A DNA stretch of 64,000 nt from Bin87 sp034423595 (GTDB taxonomy: Bacteria; Chloroflexota; Dehalococcoidia; Lucifugimonadales; UBA3495), in the NCBI GenBank assembly GCA_965207025.1, contig OZ242258.1:682001-746000 (forward strand). Reading direction: 5' to 3'. The notes under the pieces were generated by a model, which had not been told where the DNA came from, did no database searches, and was given only the letters and a program-made list of their open reading frames with translations. Below, one piece after another: positions 62,708 to 64,000 of the stretch. A program made the translations under genes and the position numbers. Each line of letters opens with the position of its first letter. Within the stretch, counting starts at the first letter, position 1.

Positions 62708-64000
62708 ATGAAATATCCCTCTTTGCCGGTCGCGGGCGCCGCATTGGCGCTCTGCCGCCGGCGGCTGCTGGTCACTGCCGCGGTGGCGGCGCTGGCCGTC
62801 CTTGCTTCGGCTGGCGTGGGCCATGCCCAGGACCGGCCGGTGGTCCCCGCCGCGCCGACGGTTGCGCTGCGTTCGTGCGACACCGGCTGTCTGGTCGTCG
62901 ACGCCGGCTCGTTGACCTACACCGACGGTTCCGCGTTGGCCCTGCCGCCGGACGGCGCCTACGCGCTGGCTAACGGCGGCGACGCGCCGCTCCTGGAAGT
63001 CCAGGGCAGGCGCGCGGGCGAGACCCGGTGGATGAACTGGAACCACGTTGCCGACCATGATGTTCACTGGGGCGTCCGCCGCGGCGACGTCAGCGGCCAT
63101 CTGGAGGCGCGTGGCCTCCGGGACGGAGCCAGCTACGACGTCCGGGCTCGGGTGCGCGATCCCAACGACCCGGCGAACGCGGTCTCCGACTGGTCGACGG
63201 TCGCCAGCGCCGCGCCCGCAGCCTGGCCGGCAGTCTCCGCCCTGCGGGCCGACGTCGGCCCTGTTACCGGCGCCCACGAGCACGAGGGCCGCTATGCCCT
63301 GCACCTATCGTGGGCGGCTCCCGCCAACGGGCCGTCCTACAGCGGCTATTACGTTTCCGCCGCCTACGTGGTCGGCGACGAATTCGATTGCCACAACGAC
63401 CTGAACCGCGCCGACCCGTACCGCGTTTTCAACAACTTGGTCGACAATGAGTTCGTGACCGAGACGTCGGCGGAGATTGAGACGGAGGCGGGGGCGCTGG
63501 GCGGCCCGCTGCGCGTCTGCGTGAGTCCGGCGGTTGGTCCGGACGATGGTCGGCAGGTTGCGCTGGCCCAGGCCAGGGGCGCGGTGCCGAGCGTGGTCCA
63601 CAACCCGCAGGTGCGCCGCAGGGCCGACGGCGGCCATGTTCTTTCCTGGATGCCGGCCGAGCTTTCCGACGGCGTGATCACCGCCAGCCAGTGGCGTTAT
63701 CACACCCATGACCTGGTGGAGGTCGATGGACATCCGGTCGAGAATTGGTCGGAGCCCGTCACCGTGACGGGGGCGGCCAGCGAGGTTGAGTTCACGTTCC
63801 CGGCGGAGCCGAGGCATGGCGACCCTTACCTGTTTTCCGTTCGGTCAAAGTCCGGAACCGGTTGGGGAGCGTGGTCCAACTCCGGCGGTCACTACCGCTT
63901 CGCGCACAACCACCCGCCGACGGTGGAGTCGCCCATCGACGACATCACGCTGCTGGGCGTGGTTGAGCCCATGAACGCCAACGGTACTCACGACTACCGT
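62708..64000 (+). CDS. Secreted fibronectin type III protein, 3' truncated by the window edge
   Basis: The first 431 codons are present. GAGGAGG lies before the ATG. The signal peptide (LLVTAAVAALAVLASAGVGH, cleavage after HAQ) is followed by three or four FN3-like modules with typical strands (TRWMNWNHVADHDVHWGVRR, YSGYYVSAAYVVGDE, YLFSVRSKSGTGWGAWSNSG). It is downstream of and similar in style to the preceding secreted gene. No stop is reached in the window. Confidence 0.85.
   Translation, partial: MKYPSLPVAGAALALCRRRLLVTAAVAALAVLASAGVGHAQDRPVVPAAPTVALRSCDTGCLVVDAGSLTYTDGSALALPPDGAYALANGGDAPLLEVQGRRAGETRWMNWNHVADHDVHWGVRRGDVSGHLEARGLRDGASYDVRARVRDPNDPANAVSDWSTVASAAPAAWPAVSALRADVGPVTGAHEHEGRYALHLSWAAPANGPSYSGYYVSAAYVVGDEFDCHNDLNRADPYRVFNNLVDNEFVTETSAEIETEAGALGGPLRVCVSPAVGPDDGRQVALAQARGAVPSVVHNPQVRRRADGGHVLSWMPAELSDGVITASQWRYHTHDLVEVDGHPVENWSEPVTVTGAASEVEFTFPAEPRHGDPYLFSVRSKSGTGWGAWSNSGGHYRFAHNHPPTVESPIDDITLLGVVEPMNANGTHDYR

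Noticed and set aside
61039..62883. 614-codon minus-strand open frame over the FN3 gene
   Set aside because: Composition is Arg/His/Val-rich without domains. The plus-strand frame has signal peptide and FN3 patterns.

Overview
The window comes from a high-GC bacterial chromosome. The left third (1-20.4 kb) is ordinary gene-dense DNA: flavin and Rieske oxidoreductases, an amidase, an MFS transporter, a DUF58/DUF4129 pair and gyrB. Dispersed short palindromic repeats sit between these genes. This mix of broad oxidative catabolism resembles uncultured Chloroflexota of the SAR202/Dehalococcoidia type. That assignment is inference only; no marker could be placed on a tree here.

From about 20.4 kb to the right edge the character changes. 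Genes lie almost all on the minus strand, intergenic spaces are long and repetitive, and there are recombinases, insertion sequences, secreted proteins and nuclease or RNase-like genes. A large serine recombinase (LSR1, 20442-23516) is split by an IS4-like element whose 8-bp target duplication is visible; removing the element restores the reading frame exactly. LSR1 is preceded by an XRE repressor gene. A second LSR (40668-42500) is uninterrupted.

The main finding is a long collinear duplication. Cassette A (about 26.1-38.7 kb) and cassette B (about 43.4-57.8 kb) carry paralogues in the same order: a helical DUF3782-like gene, a secreted lipoprotein, a secreted protein with constant N-terminus and variable C-terminus, a PIN-domain protein, a degenerate ImmA/IrrE-like protein, and three subfamilies of a short helical family ('TDGT' family). 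An orphan Cas4-like nuclease and a zinc-ribbon protein complete the shared set. The copies differ by insertions, deletions and swaps: IS630 inside PIN-A, a MNT-HEPN gene only in A, and an ApeA-like HEPN gene only in B. PIN, HEPN, MNT, Cas4-like and pseudo-peptidase genes together suggest a defence or mobile-element conflict module, but no function is proven.

The right end (58-64 kb) holds a TnpB-like remnant, a full-length DUF3782-like protein and two secreted fibronectin-type-III proteins; the last runs off the edge. No rRNA, tRNA or CRISPR array was recognised.
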